Shown: one piece after another, positions 17,060 to 27,518 of the stretch
Layout of the letters: the number at the start of each line of letters is the position of its first letter
Numbering within the stretch: the stretch's first letter is position 1
Origin: Methanobacteriota archaeon
GTDB lineage: Archaea > Thermoplasmatota > Thermoplasmata > UBA10834
Reading direction: 5' to 3'
NCBI GenBank assembly: GCA_020348345.1
Contig: CP070748.1
Span: forward strand, 1,567,682 to 1,631,681
DNA length: 64,000 nucleotides
Notes under the pieces: generated by a model
What the model was told of the DNA's origin: nothing
The model's database searches: none
What the model saw: only the letters and a program-made list of their open reading frames with translations
Position numbers and translations under genes: made by a program

Positions 17060-18019
17060 ATGAAGGCCTCTGCCAGATCACATCCGATTCAGGGCCTGAT
17101 CAAGTATCACGGTCTTAGAAACCCCAAGCTGAGGATTCCTTATCACGACTCGATATCAGTTGCGACTGCGCCGACGGTCACTCACACGACCATCGAGTTC
17201 GGCGACTTCGAAGTCGATAAAGCGTCCGTAGACGGCACCGAATTGTCAGGATCAAGCCTTGGCAGAATTCTGTCGGTTGTCGATGAGGTAAGAGCGAGGA
17301 GCGGAGTGAATCACAAGTTCAGGATGGAGTCCCTCAACAACTTCCCATCGAACATCGGGTTAGGAGCTTCCGCCTCGGGATTTGCCGCGCTGGCAGTCGC
17401 TGCCTGTGATGCAGTCGGGCTGAAGCTCACACTCGAGCAGATATCGACTATCGCAAGGAGAGGTGCGGGCTCTGCCGCGAGGTCAGTCACTGGAGCCTAC
17501 TCTCTCTGGAAGACAGGCCACGATGATGAGGATTCCTATTCCTATCAGATAGCGTCTGAGGAGTTTCAAATGGCAATCATCGTCGCTCTCGTTCCCGCGT
17601 TGAAATTGACAGACGACGCGCACAAAGAAGTGCTCGAATCTCCGTTCTTCCACTCTCGTCTGGCTTACGTTCATGGTGCGATTGCTGAAATGAAGAGCGC
17701 AATAAAGCGAAGGGATATCTCTCGGATAGGGGAACTGGCCGAGAAGGATTCTCTCATACTGCACGGCATCACAATGACTGGGACGGAAGAACTGATCCTG
17801 TGGAGACCTGAGACCGTTGAAGTGATCCTCGAGGTGAAGAGAATGAGGGCAGAAGGCATACCCGCGTACTTTTCAATAGACACTGGAGCAACCGTGTACA
17901 TCAATACCGAGCCAGATCATGCGCTCGAAGTTGAGGAAAGAATTCAAGCGTTGGGGATTGACACGATGAATTGCGCAGTTGGAGGCAGCGCTCGAGCCAC
18001 TGATGAGCACCTGTTCTAA
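17060..18019 (+). CDS. Diphosphomevalonate decarboxylase-family enzyme (GHMP superfamily)
   Basis: This 319-residue protein has the substrate loop HPIQGLIKYHG near the N-terminus, the GHMP motif FPSNIGLGASASGFAAL and the GSAARSVTGAYSLW segment with conserved Ser and Arg. The family decarboxylates mevalonate derivatives to give isopentenyl phosphate or diphosphate for archaeal lipids. In archaea close relatives act on diphosphomevalonate, 5-phosphomevalonate (Haloferax) or 3,5-bisphosphomevalonate (Thermoplasma), or are mevalonate 3-kinases; I cannot tell which from motifs. A UbiD-family candidate for the alternative archaeal route is at 32395-33642. Its stop overlaps the convergent gene by 4 nt. 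Confidence 0.82.
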   Translation: MKASARSHPIQGLIKYHGLRNPKLRIPYHDSISVATAPTVTHTTIEFGDFEVDKASVDGTELSGSSLGRILSVVDEVRARSGVNHKFRMESLNNFPSNIGLGASASGFAALAVAACDAVGLKLTLEQISTIARRGAGSAARSVTGAYSLWKTGHDDEDSYSYQIASEEFQMAIIVALVPALKLTDDAHKEVLESPFFHSRLAYVHGAIAEMKSAIKRRDISRIGELAEKDSLILHGITMTGTEELILWRPETVEVILEVKRMRAEGIPAYFSIDTGATVYINTEPDHALEVEERIQALGIDTMNCAVGGSARATDEHLF

Positions 18020-18768
18020 CGATCCGAACGTCTTGAATCTCTCTGCATCTCCACAGCTTCATCCATCGATATTTCGCCCGAGGCTACCATCTCTGCCAGC
18101 CGCTTCGACACCGTCAACTCCCCCATTGTGTGCATTCGGCTCAGTCTTTGAACGTTGCGGATTTCTCCCGGCGCCGGCGCTATCCGTTGTCTCTTTTTAG
18201 GCTGATATCCTGGCGTAAGCGCAATCTCGACAGCCGCATCTTCATCAGGCGTCTTCGATTTTCTCGTGGTGTTCCTTTCGTCCACCATCTCTCCCACATA
18301 CCCTAAGTCCCACAGAGCATTGAAGATCCTGTTTCGATTTGTGCGGTCGCCGTTGCCGAGCCTGATTGTCACTCTAGTTGGCGCGTATCGTTTCATCGTT
18401 TCCTGTACTATCTCCCCGACTGCCTCAGGCGCTGGAGCTAGTGTGCGGCTCAGAACGGTCCCGTGAGAGAGAATCGCTATCCCTGGTCTATCCCCTGGAT
18501 CGATTCCTATCGTCAGGTCTTCAGCCTTGCCTCCGCCAGCTAGAATGCTTTTGACCCTGATGATTGCCGATTCAGGTTCGTCATCGGTGACGACCATGTC
18601 AAAGGGTATTCGCTTTCTCTCGGCCTCCGTCGATATGACGACTTCGACGTTGGCTGGCAACGGCTCTGAAAAATCCAATGAGATGTGCTTCAATCCTTCG
18701 TCGCGAAGTGCAGAGAGCATCTCGTAGTACCTTCTGGGATTCTCGGTCAGTATCCCGATGACCTTCAT
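18016..18768 (-). CDS. Archaeal protein with RuvC/RNase H-like motif, unknown function
   Basis: The protein has about 250 residues. Its middle contains TIGIDPGDRPGIAIL, the opening strand of an RNase H/RuvC-type fold with an acidic residue after IGI. Later comes a conserved region RLGNGDRTNRNRIFNALWDLG and VDERNTTRKSKTPDEDAAVEIAL, where a second acidic cluster sits. The N-terminus (KVIGILTENPRRYYEMLSAL) resembles a small alpha/beta domain. I do not know its substrate; a nuclease or nucleic-acid-binding role is inference. The start at 18768 lies about 28 nt after a TTTTTATCC box, so the longer frame to 18831 is unlikely. Confidence 0.75.
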   Translation of the reverse strand: MKVIGILTENPRRYYEMLSALRDEGLKHISLDFSEPLPANVEVVISTEAERKRIPFDMVVTDDEPESAIIRVKSILAGGGKAEDLTIGIDPGDRPGIAILSHGTVLSRTLAPAPEAVGEIVQETMKRYAPTRVTIRLGNGDRTNRNRIFNALWDLGYVGEMVDERNTTRKSKTPDEDAAVEIALTPGYQPKKRQRIAPAPGEIRNVQRLSRMHTMGELTVSKRLAEMVASGEISMDEAVEMQRDSRRSDR

Positions 18769-18808
18769 CAAATGACAATCTGTGATATTCAGGATAAAAA
18801 CCTTTTGC

Positions 18809-19966
18809 TCAACTTCGTTTCCTGAACCCACCGAACTTCGACTTCTTCCTGTTTGGTATGCCGTATTCGCCTATTGAATCTGTGAAACGACGCAACATCT
18901 CCTTCTGCTCGGCATTCAGTTTCGTTGGCGTCATTACCATGACACCGACGAACTCATCGCCGTCTCCATAGCCTCTCAGATCCGGCATGCCCTTACCCTT
19001 CAGTCTAAAGACGGTCCCCGTCTGTGTACCGGGAGGTATCTTCACCAGTGCCGTCCCTTTGAGCGTGGGCACTTCGATTTCCGCTCCAAGCGCGGCTTCC
19101 CCGAATGTTATCGGAGATTCGATGTACAGATTCTTGCCCTCACGCTCGAACACTTCGTGCGGCGCAATATGAACAACAATGTAGAGGTCTCCTGGAGGCC
19201 CGCCGTTTTCACTGGCCTCACCCGCCCCTCTCACTCTCAATCTCATACCTTCTTCCGCGCCCTTCGGAACGGACACCCCAATCTTCGAGGTCGTTTTCGT
19301 ATAGCCTACTCCGTCGCACTTGGCGCACGGTTTTGAGATGTGCTTTCCTGATCCTTTGCAGCTGGGGCAGTTGGAGATCGAAACGAAGCTAGTGTACCCG
19401 CGTTTCTGTCCTCTCTGTATCTGGCCGGAGCCTTTGCAGGTGGGACATGAGCTGATGTCTTCGAGCTTAGCACCCTGACCGCCGCATATCTTGCACGCGA
19501 CAGTATGGGGTATTCTGAGCTCTTTCTCGATGCCTTCGGCAGCCTCCTCCAGTGAAATCTCAATGTCGTATCTGAGCGAGCGCCCCTCTTGAGGGCCTGA
19601 CCTCTGCCGCCCCCCGAAGAACTGGTCGAAGATGCTCCCTCCGAAGCCGAAGCCCGAGAACCCTCCGAAAATATCGCTGATGTCCTCGAAGTGCGTGAAA
19701 TCAGACCAGTCGAACCCGCCTTGGCGGAAGGTGCCCTCAACGCCCGCATGACCGTACTGGTCATATCTGGATCGCTTTTCCTGGTCCGCGAGGACTTCGT
19801 ACGCCTCGGACAGCTCTTTGAATTTCTCCTCAGCCGCTTTGGGTTGGTCCTTATTCTTGTCAGGATGGTACTTCATTGCGAGCTTCCTATAGGCTTTCTT
19901 GATCTCGTCGGCGCTGGCATTCCTGTTCAGGCCGAGGATTTCGTAGTAGTCTCGCTTCGAAGGCAT
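18809..19966 (-). CDS. dnaJ: Chaperone DnaJ (type I Hsp40)
   Basis: This 385-residue co-chaperone stimulates DnaK. The J domain (about 4-70) has the HPD tripeptide in [11 protein letters not shown] Gly/Phe-rich region (about 80-120) precedes four zinc-finger repeats of the CxxCxGxG type: [24 protein letters not shown] and CAKCDGVG. C-terminal substrate-binding domains follow, ending in a basic [12 protein letters not shown] tail. A GAGGT Shine-Dalgarno precedes the ATG. It is third in the order grpE-dnaK-dnaJ, 92 nt after dnaK. The trio is of bacterial type and is thought to have reached archaea by transfer. Confidence 0.97.
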   Translation of the reverse strand: MPSKRDYYEILGLNRNASADEIKKAYRKLAMKYHPDKNKDQPKAAEEKFKELSEAYEVLADQEKRSRYDQYGHAGVEGTFRQGGFDWSDFTHFEDISDIFGGFSGFGFGGSIFDQFFGGRQRSGPQEGRSLRYDIEISLEEAAEGIEKELRIPHTVACKICGGQGAKLEDISSCPTCKGSGQIQRGQKRGYTSFVSISNCPSCKGSGKHISKPCAKCDGVGYTKTTSKIGVSVPKGAEEGMRLRVRGAGEASENGGPPGDLYIVVHIAPHEVFEREGKNLYIESPITFGEAALGAEIEVPTLKGTALVKIPPGTQTGTVFRLKGKGMPDLRGYGDGDEFVGVMVMTPTKLNAEQKEMLRRFTDSIGEYGIPNRKKSKFGGFRKRS

Positions 19967-20058
19967 CTGAAGACCTCATGGTTCTCGTTCGCCAGCCGTC
20001 AACGCCGGCTATCCTGGGAAGAAGAGAGGATAGTGAAAGAAGTTTTGGTCTAATGTGG

Positions 20059-21942
20059 TTATTTCTCCTCTTCCTCGTCGTCCATTATCTTGTATTCTGC
20101 ATCGACATATCCTTTGTCGGAATCGGACGATTGCTCAGGGCTGACGCCAGAGGGCGGTGGGGCTTGCTGAGCCTGGCTTGCCGACGCCTCCTCATACACC
20201 TTCTTTCCAATCTCCAACAACGCCTTGTCCAGCTCGTCCAATTTCTCCTTGATCACAGCCACGTCATTGGACTCCAGGGCGGCCTTCAACTCCTCAGAGA
20301 GCTTCGTCACTCTCTCCTTGAGGTCCGAGGGTATCTTGCCTTCCATCTCCTTCAGAAGCCTTTCGACCTCGTAGATCTTGGCTTCGGCGCGGTTCTTCAG
20401 ATCAACCTCCTCCTTCCGCCTGCGGTCGTCTTCTGCGTATGTCTCCGCATCCTTTATCATGCGATCGATTTCGCTCTCGCCGAGTTTCGTCGTAGCTGTT
20501 ATGGTAATCTTCTGCTCCTTTCCAGTGCCGAGATCTTTCGCTTTGACATCGATTATTCCATTCGCATCGATGTCGAATGTGACTTCTACCTGAGGAACGC
20601 CTCTCGGCGCCGGGGGTATGCCTATCAAGTGGAATCGTCCGAGACTCACATTGTCAACAGCCATTGGCCTCTCTCCTTGAAGCACGTGAATCTCAACACT
20701 GGTCTGCCCGTCCGCTGCTGTAGAGAATACCTCGCTCTTCCGGGTCGGAATAGTGGTGTTCCTCTCAATTAGCTTGTGGAACACTCCTCCGAGGGTTTCG
20801 ACTCCAAGAGACAGTGGCGTGACATCCAGCAGTAATATGTCCTTGACCGTACCCTCAATGACTCCTCCCTGGATGGCTGCTCCCATTGCCACGCACTCCA
20901 TAGGATCGACGCCACGCTCGATCTTCTTGCCGATGACTTCTTCCACGAATCTTTGCACAATGGGCATGCGGGTGGGCCCTCCAACCAGAATGATCTTGTC
21001 TATCTGATCGGGGTTCAACTTAGCATCTTCTAGCGCCTGCTTCATGGGCGCTCTGCATCGCTCAACGGTTGGCTTGACAAGATCCTCCAGCTTGGCTCTC
21101 GTGAGTTTCATTGCGAGATGCTTTGGTCCCGAGGCGTCTGCAGTCAGGTACGGAAGGTTCACCTCGGTCTCCATAGTCGATGAGAGCTCTATCTTCGCCT
21201 TCTCTGCCGCCTCTCTTATCCGCTGGACGGCCATTTTGTCCTTCGAGACGTCTATGCTGTGCTCGGCTTGAAACTCCTTCACTATGAAATCGACCACAGC
21301 GCCGTCCATATCGGTTCCTCCGAGCTGGGTGTCCCCGCTCGTCGAGACAACCTCGAACACGCCGTCCCCGAAATCCATTATGGTGACATCAAGTGTTCCG
21401 CCACCCAGATCAAACACCATTATCTTCTGGTCCTTCTCCGACTTGTCCAGTCCGTACGCAAGCGCGGCTGCCGTCGGCTCGTTGATTATCCTTACGACTT
21501 CCAAGCCTGCGATCGTCCCAGCATCCTTTGTGGCCTGTCTCTGATTGTCGTTGAAGTACGCCGGGACAGTTATCACAGCTTTCTTGACAGTCGATCCGAT
21601 ATGGACCTCTGAGTCCCTCTTGATCTTCTGAAGGATGAAGGCCGATATCTGCTGGGGGGTGTATTCCTTGCCTCCAACCTTCACCTTGTGGTCCGTGCCC
21701 ATCTTCCTCTTTATCGCGAAGACGGTGTTCTCCGGATTTGATACAGCCTGCCTTCTAGCGGGCTCTCCCACCAACATCTGACCTTCCTTGGTGAAGGCCA
21801 CATAGGAGGGGAACGCCTTCCCTCCCAGGCTTGTGCCCTCTGCACTGGGCACTATCGTCGCTCTTCCACCTTCGATCACAGCTGCGGCCGAATTGCTTGT
21901 GCCAAGGTCGATGCCTATGATCTTCTCTCTAGATTCCGCCAT
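20059..21942 (-). CDS. dnaK: Chaperone DnaK (Hsp70)
   Basis: This 627-residue ATP-driven chaperone folds and protects cytosolic proteins. Nucleotide-binding-domain motifs are [50 protein letters not shown] and [13 protein letters not shown]; the substrate-binding domain (about 375-490) contains the [12 protein letters not shown] linker region; the lid follows and ends in the acidic tail [11 protein letters not shown]. It has the shorter linker and insert typical of archaeal and Gram-positive DnaK. The ATG is preceded by a GAGGAG sequence. It lies between grpE (24 nt upstream) and dnaJ. Confidence 0.98.
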   Translation of the reverse strand: MAESREKIIGIDLGTSNSAAAVIEGGRATIVPSAEGTSLGGKAFPSYVAFTKEGQMLVGEPARRQAVSNPENTVFAIKRKMGTDHKVKVGGKEYTPQQISAFILQKIKRDSEVHIGSTVKKAVITVPAYFNDNQRQATKDAGTIAGLEVVRIINEPTAAALAYGLDKSEKDQKIMVFDLGGGTLDVTIMDFGDGVFEVVSTSGDTQLGGTDMDGAVVDFIVKEFQAEHSIDVSKDKMAVQRIREAAEKAKIELSSTMETEVNLPYLTADASGPKHLAMKLTRAKLEDLVKPTVERCRAPMKQALEDAKLNPDQIDKIILVGGPTRMPIVQRFVEEVIGKKIERGVDPMECVAMGAAIQGGVIEGTVKDILLLDVTPLSLGVETLGGVFHKLIERNTTIPTRKSEVFSTAADGQTSVEIHVLQGERPMAVDNVSLGRFHLIGIPPAPRGVPQVEVTFDIDANGIIDVKAKDLGTGKEQKITITATTKLGESEIDRMIKDAETYAEDDRRRKEEVDLKNRAEAKIYEVERLLKEMEGKIPSDLKERVTKLSEELKAALESNDVAVIKEKLDELDKALLEIGKKVYEEASASQAQQAPPPSGVSPEQSSDSDKGYVDAEYKIMDDEEEEK

Positions 21943-21966
21943 GCGTAATCACACTCCTCATTCTAC

Positions 21967-22584
21967 TCATTCTCCTCCATCTTGGTTATCTGTTTCTTGA
22001 TCGTCATGTTGAGTCGAGCCACCCTCATCGCCGTTAGCGGTACGTGCCGCAACTTCCACGGATACCTTCACTCGGGCAGCTCTTAATACCTTTGGACCTA
22101 ATGTGTAGCCTTTCTGAAAGACTTCAAGGATCTTCCCGGCGTCGTCGCCGTTGGCTTCCTCTCTCATCAGAGCCTCATGAACAAACGGATCAAAGGGAAC
22201 ATCAGTTCTGATCTCCTTCAGCCCCGCTCGTTGGAGAGTCTGCACAAGCTGTCTGCGGATACCCTCGAGTCCCGCCTCCTGAGACTCGCTTTCCGAGCCT
22301 CCGCGGGCTCCTTCGACCGCCTTGTCGAGAGTGTCCAGAACAGGCAGCATTTCGATTATGACTCGTTCCCCGGCCATCCTGGTCCTCTCGGCCCATTCTC
22401 GTTCTATCCTCTTCTTGTAGTTCTCGAACTCCGCTTGAGTTCGTTTCACCGTGTCCTCGAGCTCCTCGATTCTGGCGTCCCTTGCAGCCAGCATCTCATT
22501 GTCTCCGCTTCCGGCACGTCTCTGCCCTTTGGACGCCTCTTCCCCCTCCTTCGAGGACAGGGAATCCTCTGAGTCATCTGTCAT
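21967..22584 (-). CDS. grpE: Nucleotide exchange factor GrpE
   Basis: This 205-residue protein releases ADP from DnaK. A charged, disordered N-terminus (1-35) leads into a long coiled coil (about 36-75, EELEDTVKRTQAEFENYKKR) and the beta-wing domain (PFDPFVHEALMREE, VFQKGYTLGPKVLRAARVKVS). The start has a strong GGAGGTG Shine-Dalgarno 8 nt upstream, and a TTTATTTC tract lies about 65 nt upstream as probable TATA box. It is the first gene of the grpE-dnaK-dnaJ operon, which lies downstream of the thermosome gene on the same strand. Confidence 0.95.
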   Translation of the reverse strand: MTDDSEDSLSSKEGEEASKGQRRAGSGDNEMLAARDARIEELEDTVKRTQAEFENYKKRIEREWAERTRMAGERVIIEMLPVLDTLDKAVEGARGGSESESQEAGLEGIRRQLVQTLQRAGLKEIRTDVPFDPFVHEALMREEANGDDAGKILEVFQKGYTLGPKVLRAARVKVSVEVAARTANGDEGGSTQHDDQETDNQDGGE

Positions 22585-22674
22585 CAGTTTTCACCTCCAG
22601 CCGGGCACCACTCATCGCGCTCGAGCCGTCATGTATCATCTGTGAAATGAAATAAAGGGTTTGGTGAAGGCGGC

Positions 22675-24312
22675 CTAGTCGAAACCGCCCTCGTCCATAT
22701 CCGGCATCTTCGGTCCGCCGCCTTTGCCAGCATCCGATCCCTTGGATGCTATGACGTCATCGATCCTCAGTATCATTACGGCAGCGTCAGTCGCAGAGCT
22801 GATTCCCTGCTTGCCAACGCGCAAAGGCTCGAGAACCTTCTCCTTCTTCATGTCCGTTATTTTACCGGTGAACACGTTGATGCCAGAGTTCTGCTTGCCC
22901 GCTTTGTGAGCCTTCCTAAGCTCGATCAGCACATCAATGGGATCGAGGCCAGCGTTCTCCGCAAGCGCTGTCGGTACGACCTCAAGGGCGCTGGCGAAAG
23001 CGTCTATCGCTATCTGCTCTCTACCTCCAACAGATGCGGCGTAGTCTCTGAGCTTTAGGGCGAGCTCTGTGGCCGCCGATCCTCCTCCTGTGACAAGCTT
23101 GCCATCCTCGACCGCAACTGAAACCACGCTGATGGCATCGTTCAGTGACCTGTCGATTTCATCGATTACGTGCTCGGTGCCTCCGCGTATCAGAACAGAA
23201 ACGGCCTTCGGATTCCTGCATCCTGTCACGAAGGTCATTCTGTCCTCTGCGATCTTCTTCTCCTCGACCAGACTTGCAGTTCCAAGGTCCTTTGAGGTCA
23301 GGTCGTCCAGTTTGGTCACGAGGTTAGCGCCAGTCGCCTTGGCGAGCTTCTCCATGTCGCTCTTCTTCACCCTTCTGACGGCGTAGACGCCATCCTTCGC
23401 GAGATAGTGCTGCGCGAGGTCATCTATGCCCTTCTGGCAGAAGAGGACGGTGGCGCCGGACTTCTTCACGATGTTGACCATGTTCTTCAGCATGTTCTCC
23501 TCTTCCTCAAGGAAAGCATGCAGCTGGCTCGGATCGGTGATCTCGATCTTCGCGTCTATCTCAGTCTTCTTGACCTCCAAAGCCGAGTCAACAAGAGCGA
23601 CCTTCGCCTTTTCGATGCGCTTCGGCATGCCTGCGTGGACCGCTTCCTTGTCTACTATGATGCCCGCTATCATTTGCGTGTCATCCATGGACCCGCCCTG
23701 CTTCTTGACGATTTGAATGTTGTCGTCATCGACAGTCCATGCTCCGCCATCCTTCTTTTCAGCTACAGCGCTCACTGCGCTGACCGCAACATCTGCGAGC
23801 AGGTTTCTTGAAGCAGAGACACTCTTCGATATCATTGCCGTCCTAGCTATGTCCTTCAGGACATCCTTCTTGTCAGGCGTTACTGGGATCGCAAGTTTTT
23901 CGAGCAAATCCCGAGCCCGCTGAGCCGCCATCCTGAAACCGCCTGAGATCACCGTCGGGTGAACGTTCTGTTCAATGAGCGCTTCAGCCTTCTTTAGCAA
24001 CTCGCCAGCGAGGATGACCGCGGTTGTCGTACCGTCTCCACACTCATCATCCTGAGTCTTTGCGACCTCGACCAACATCTTGGCGGCTGGGTGCTCGACA
24101 TCGATCTCCTTCAGGATCGTCACGCCATCGTTCGTGATCACAACGTCGCCCATGCTGTCGACCAGCATCTTGTCCATTCCCCTAGGTCCGAGGGTGCTTC
24201 GTACGGAATCAGCGATGGCTCTCGCCGCTGTGATGTTGTTGAACTGGGCTCCTTTGCCTCTCTCTCTTTTCGTGCCTTCTTTCAATATAAGAACTGGTGT
24301 CTGACCAATCAT
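22675..24312 (-). CDS. Thermosome subunit (group II chaperonin)
   Basis: This protein of about 545 residues forms the archaeal ATP-dependent folding chamber. Signatures are [36 protein letters not shown] and [15 protein letters not shown] in the equatorial and intermediate domains, and IDDVIASKG near the end. The C-terminal tail is [15 protein letters not shown] instead of the longer GGM repeats common in other archaea. The ATG at 24312 has a GGAGGT Shine-Dalgarno 6 nt upstream, better than the in-frame codon at 24330. A CTTATATAG box at 24398-24406 predicts a leader of roughly 60 nt. Confidence 0.97.
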   Translation of the reverse strand: MIGQTPVLILKEGTKRERGKGAQFNNITAARAIADSVRSTLGPRGMDKMLVDSMGDVVITNDGVTILKEIDVEHPAAKMLVEVAKTQDDECGDGTTTAVILAGELLKKAEALIEQNVHPTVISGGFRMAAQRARDLLEKLAIPVTPDKKDVLKDIARTAMISKSVSASRNLLADVAVSAVSAVAEKKDGGAWTVDDDNIQIVKKQGGSMDDTQMIAGIIVDKEAVHAGMPKRIEKAKVALVDSALEVKKTEIDAKIEITDPSQLHAFLEEEENMLKNMVNIVKKSGATVLFCQKGIDDLAQHYLAKDGVYAVRRVKKSDMEKLAKATGANLVTKLDDLTSKDLGTASLVEEKKIAEDRMTFVTGCRNPKAVSVLIRGGTEHVIDEIDRSLNDAISVVSVAVEDGKLVTGGGSAATELALKLRDYAASVGGREQIAIDAFASALEVVPTALAENAGLDPIDVLIELRKAHKAGKQNSGINVFTGKITDMKKEKVLEPLRVGKQGISSATDAAVMILRIDDVIASKGSDAGKGGGPKMPDMDEGGFD

Positions 24313-24397
24313 GTCATACCTCCGTTCCAACCATCATTCGAACCCGACTCCAGACGTTGTCCGATTCGGGTCTCCGAGTCCGTATATGTCAGAACTT

Positions 24398-24406
24398 CTA
24401 TATAAG
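24398..24406 (-). promoter_or_regulatory. TATA box of the thermosome gene
   Basis: On the minus strand it reads CTTATATAG, about 90 nt before the start codon. Together with the GGAGGT site at the start it indicates a leadered, Shine-Dalgarno-driven message, unlike most neighbours. Confidence 0.5.
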
Positions 24407-24526
24407 CGTTGCAGTGGACATTTCGGGGACTAAGTCTTCCTTGCCCATGCTCGTTGACGCTCTTGACGGGCAATTTCAGAGAGATACTGATATCAAAGAA
24501 CGAGCGCATCTCCGGTAGCACGACGA

Positions 24527-24536
24527 TTTTATATCC
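24527..24536 (+). promoter_or_regulatory. TATA box of the HisA/HisF-like gene
   Basis: TTTTATATCC is centred about 31 nt before the ATG at 24563, consistent with a leaderless transcript of the two-gene unit 24563-25653. Confidence 0.5.
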
Positions 24537-24562
24537 GGTATTCCTTTGCGCCAGAAGCCGAC

Positions 24563-25165
24563 ATGAAAATCGTTCCGTATTTGATTATCGAATCGAAGAT
24601 ACCGTTCCAGCACGGAAGCCTCAGAAGAAGGGTAAAAGAGGTCGTGTCCGGCTTGTCGAAAAGCCACGAAATGGTCTATGTCGCTGATGCCGATGGCATC
24701 TTCAAGAACAAACCTCAGCTCGACATAGCACAGAGCATATGCGATGAAATACCGACTCTGTACGAGGGTGGAGTGAGATACTCTCACAATGTGATCGACA
24801 TGTTGATAACAGGCGCCGAGAAGGCGGTGATCGGAACGAGTACGCTCGTCGACCTAGGCGAGCTCGGAGGAGCCTTTAAGTTGTCAGAGAACATTACCTT
24901 CAAAGTAGACTTCCGGGATGGGATTGTGAGTTCTGACCCCTCGATTGTGGGCCGGGCCCTCCCCGATCTGTTCCGGGATGTCGCAGAGATAGGAATCGAC
25001 GAAGTCATCGTTCCCCGGGTGCTCGCGGAGGAAGCCTCATCGACTGCATCGATCCATAATCTGAGGCTTGGGGTCATCGCGTCTCCATCCGAGTTCGCAG
25101 GCTTGGAGCAACTGGGAATCGATTTCATCATATCAGAAGATTACAGGAGCTTGGTGGGAGAATGA
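24563..25165 (+). CDS. HisA/HisF-like TIM-barrel protein
   Basis: This 200-residue archaeal protein is related to the histidine-biosynthesis isomerase HisA. It shows the half-barrel signatures YVADADGI, PTLYEGGVRYSHNVIDMLITGA, KAVIGTSTL and FKVDFRDGIV. It is shorter than HisA (about 240 residues) and seems to lack part of the second half barrel. No other his genes surround it, so histidine synthesis is doubtful; members of this related group have no settled role. The stop overlaps the DUF2240 gene start by 4 nt (ATGA), so the two are co-translated. Confidence 0.65.
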   Translation: MKIVPYLIIESKIPFQHGSLRRRVKEVVSGLSKSHEMVYVADADGIFKNKPQLDIAQSICDEIPTLYEGGVRYSHNVIDMLITGAEKAVIGTSTLVDLGELGGAFKLSENITFKVDFRDGIVSSDPSIVGRALPDLFRDVAEIGIDEVIVPRVLAEEASSTASIHNLRLGVIASPSEFAGLEQLGIDFIISEDYRSLVGE

Positions 25166-25653
25166 GTGAGCTACAGAGGAGTATCGCAGTTCTTTTCAGA
25201 CGGAAGGGCAAGGAAGTTCTGACGGAGAGGGAGTTCGTATTCTCCGCATCAATGGATCTAAGATGGTTCTCGCCCAAGGAGGCTCAGAAGATGATGGACG
25301 CCGGTGTCGCAGGAGGGCATCTCCGCAAGATGGATGGAAACCTCCTTCCCACATTTGATTTCAACGAGGTCGACGTGCCAATCGATTACAGGCCGACTCC
25401 AGGGATGCTGAAGGAGGCTTCCGGTGTACGTTCGAAAGATCTCTTCTCTGAGATAATCGACACGATATCGAGATCGAGATCGGTTTCCAAAAGAGAGGTC
25501 GTTTCCAGGGTGAACAAGAAGCAGGAGATGCTCGGCATCGACGTCGAGCCTGCTGCGCTGCTCGTGGCTTGCGACTACGGAATCGATGTGGACGGCGCGT
25601 TCATCGAAAGAGCCGCGAGCGAGGTTCTAAACAGAGAGTTCCACGGCGCCTGA
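25162..25653 (+). CDS. DUF2240-type archaeal protein
   Basis: This 163-residue protein is, I believe, a DUF2240 member: an archaeal-only family with a winged-helix-like N-terminus (SELQRSIAVLFRRKGKEVLTE, LRWFSPKEAQKMMDAGVAGG) and a second helical half with SVSKREVVSRVNKKQEMLGID. No catalytic motif is seen. It might bind nucleic acid, but that is inference. It is translationally coupled to the HisA/HisF-like gene and converges on the MBF1 gene with 12 nt between stops. Confidence 0.65.
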   Translation: MSELQRSIAVLFRRKGKEVLTEREFVFSASMDLRWFSPKEAQKMMDAGVAGGHLRKMDGNLLPTFDFNEVDVPIDYRPTPGMLKEASGVRSKDLFSEIIDTISRSRSVSKREVVSRVNKKQEMLGIDVEPAALLVACDYGIDVDGAFIERAASEVLNREFHGA

Positions 25654-25665
25654 GACTCTTCGCAC

Positions 25666-26163
25666 TCAATCCTTCTTCGCTTTGATGAGATCTGCTAGAG
25701 TAAGCGGGCCCGAGGTCGTGGCAGTGGATTGGGCCGTCACCTCTCCCGCGGATCGCTCTTTCAGTATGATGCCAAGCTCCTTCTGGAGCTTCCTGATTAG
25801 CTTCTCGTCCGGTCTCATGCTGCCGGATTCCACCTTGCTTATGATGGTCTGCTTCTCGTTGAGCTTCATTGCGAGTTCCTTCTGCGTAATCCCTTTTCGC
25901 GACCGCGCGTTCCGAACTCGAGAGGCATAATCGTCCACGAGTTCCTCCGTGCCGGCTTCCGCATAGACGTCTCTCGGCGTGAACCTCTTCTCCCTTCGTT
26001 CCAAACGCTGTTTGACCACGGGTTTCGGGCCCGGTTCTTCGGTGCGCCTTTTTTCGGCTTCAATGCCAAATTTTGCACATTCGGTACAAACCTCAAGAGG
26101 GACGCCTTCGATAACCACCTTCTTGCAGAAGGTGATATCCTTGCCGCATAGTTCGCAGACCAT
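25666..26163 (-). CDS. Multiprotein bridging factor MBF1 (archaeal type)
   Basis: This 165-residue transcription co-factor has an N-terminal zinc ribbon (C3, C6, C26, C29; an extra C13) followed by a basic linker and a Cro-like helix-turn-helix (about 80-135, [19 protein letters not shown]). Archaeal MBF1 binds the small ribosomal subunit and may link translation to transcription. The region beyond 140 is low in complexity. Its TATA-like TATTTATCC is at 26194-26202. It shares a divergent intergenic region with the proteasome-activating nucleotidase gene. Confidence 0.92.
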   Translation of the reverse strand: MVCELCGKDITFCKKVVIEGVPLEVCTECAKFGIEAEKRRTEEPGPKPVVKQRLERREKRFTPRDVYAEAGTEELVDDYASRVRNARSRKGITQKELAMKLNEKQTIISKVESGSMRPDEKLIRKLQKELGIILKERSAGEVTAQSTATTSGPLTLADLIKAKKD

Positions 26164-26193
26164 TAGAACACACTTCTGAACCGAGTCAGCAAA

Positions 26194-26230
26194 GGATAAA
26201 TAGAGTATTTAACCTTATATCATTTAAATC
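26194..26230. promoter_or_regulatory. Divergent promoter region of MBF1 and PAN genes
   Basis: Two TATA-like boxes face outward: TATTTATCC on the minus strand (26194-26202) for the MBF1 gene, and CATTTAAATC on the plus strand (26221-26230) for the PAN gene, about 30 nt before its ATG. Between them lies another AT-rich stretch, so factor binding at one could affect the other. Confidence 0.5.
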
Positions 26231-26255
26231 TGGACGCGCAAAAAAATCGCCACGC

Positions 26256-27488
26256 ATGGGGTGCACAAAGTTGGAAACTGAGCAACCTGAGCAACCTTCG
26301 CAACTGTACGAAGAGATTCAAAGACGACTATCAGTCCTAGAGGAGCGAAACCTCGAACTCGTCGAGGAGGCTCGACGGGTTGAAGGCGAGAAGCGATTTG
26401 TCGAGGGAGAGCTTATCAGGCTTCAGAAGGAGCTCAAGCGTTTGAAGGCCGAACTCGAGCGTTTGAAGGCCCCTCCACTCATAATCGGTCAGATCAAAGA
26501 TGTTCTTGCGGATGGGCGTGTTGTGGTCAAGAGCTCGACGGGACCTGATTTCGTGGTCAACACTTCGGATTACGTTTCACCTGAGCTACTGGAGGCGGGC
26601 GCACGCGTCGCGCTAAACAAACAGACTCTCGCTGTGATGGGAGTCCTACCTCCGTCGCTGGATCCGATCGTCATCGGCGCGGAGATAATCGAGAAGCCGG
26701 AAACGATGTACGACGACATCGGCGGCCTTCAGGAACAGATAGTTGAGATTCGTGAAGCCGTCGAGGATCCCCTTCTTCGGCCAGAGCTGTACAAACGTGT
26801 TGGCATAGACCCGCCGAAGGGCGTTCTTTTGGTAGGACCGCCCGGAACCGGCAAGACCCTGCTGGCGAAGGCGGTCGCCAAGCAGACGAATGCAACCTTC
26901 ATCCGGTTTGTCGGATCTGAGCTCGTTCAGAAGTACATCGGAGAGGGTGCGAGGCTCGTCAGGGAGTTGTTCGATCTCGCACGCCAGAAGGCGCCTTCCA
27001 TAGTCTTCATCGATGAGCTCGATAGCGTTGGCGCAAAACGACTGGAACTCGCCACTTCCGGCGACAGAGAGGTCCAGCGCACTCTAATGCAGATTCTCGC
27101 TGAACTCGACGGGTTCAACCCTCTTGGTGATGTGAAGATAATCGGTGCAACCAACAGGCCGGATATCCTGGATGAAGCCCTGCTCAGACCAGGCCGATTC
27201 GATAGGATAATAGAGATTCCGATACCAAGCTTCGATGCACGGGTGGAGATATTCCGCATCCACACGAGACGGATGAATCTTGACGAATCTGCAAACATAG
27301 ACGAGCTGGCAAGCAAAGCCGATGGTGCCACGGGCGCGGACATCAAGGCGATCTGCACCGAAGCGGGCATGTTCGCGATCAGAGATGGCCGAGATGTGGT
27401 GGCAATGTCCGATCTCGAGAGGGCAATATCGAAGGTACTGGACGACGGAGACCAGAAAGCTCTCGAATCAGGGCCGATGTTCGCCTGA
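26256..27488 (+). CDS. pan: Proteasome-activating nucleotidase (PAN)
   Basis: This 410-residue AAA+ ATPase unfolds substrates and opens the 20S proteasome gate. An N-terminal coiled coil (about 15-72) is followed by an OB domain (75-130) and the AAA domain, with Walker A GPPGTGKT (194-201), Walker [12 protein letters not shown] (about 249-259), the sensor GATNRPD and the arginine finger region LLRPGRFDR. The C-terminus is MFA, a variant of the HbYX gate-opening motif with Phe in place of Tyr. Thermoplasma itself lacks PAN, which argues against that genus here. Proteasome subunits are not in the window. Confidence 0.96.
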   Translation: MGCTKLETEQPEQPSQLYEEIQRRLSVLEERNLELVEEARRVEGEKRFVEGELIRLQKELKRLKAELERLKAPPLIIGQIKDVLADGRVVVKSSTGPDFVVNTSDYVSPELLEAGARVALNKQTLAVMGVLPPSLDPIVIGAEIIEKPETMYDDIGGLQEQIVEIREAVEDPLLRPELYKRVGIDPPKGVLLVGPPGTGKTLLAKAVAKQTNATFIRFVGSELVQKYIGEGARLVRELFDLARQKAPSIVFIDELDSVGAKRLELATSGDREVQRTLMQILAELDGFNPLGDVKIIGATNRPDILDEALLRPGRFDRIIEIPIPSFDARVEIFRIHTRRMNLDESANIDELASKADGATGADIKAICTEAGMFAIRDGRDVVAMSDLERAISKVLDDGDQKALESGPMFA

Positions 27489-27518
27489 AGCGCCGATGCA
27501 GTGTGCGCCATGATTAAG

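Noticed and set aside
19978-20772. 264-codon open frame on the plus strand opposite dnaK
   Set aside because: It is a shadow of dnaK, whose motifs are unbroken on the minus strand; the antisense product has no recognisable domain.
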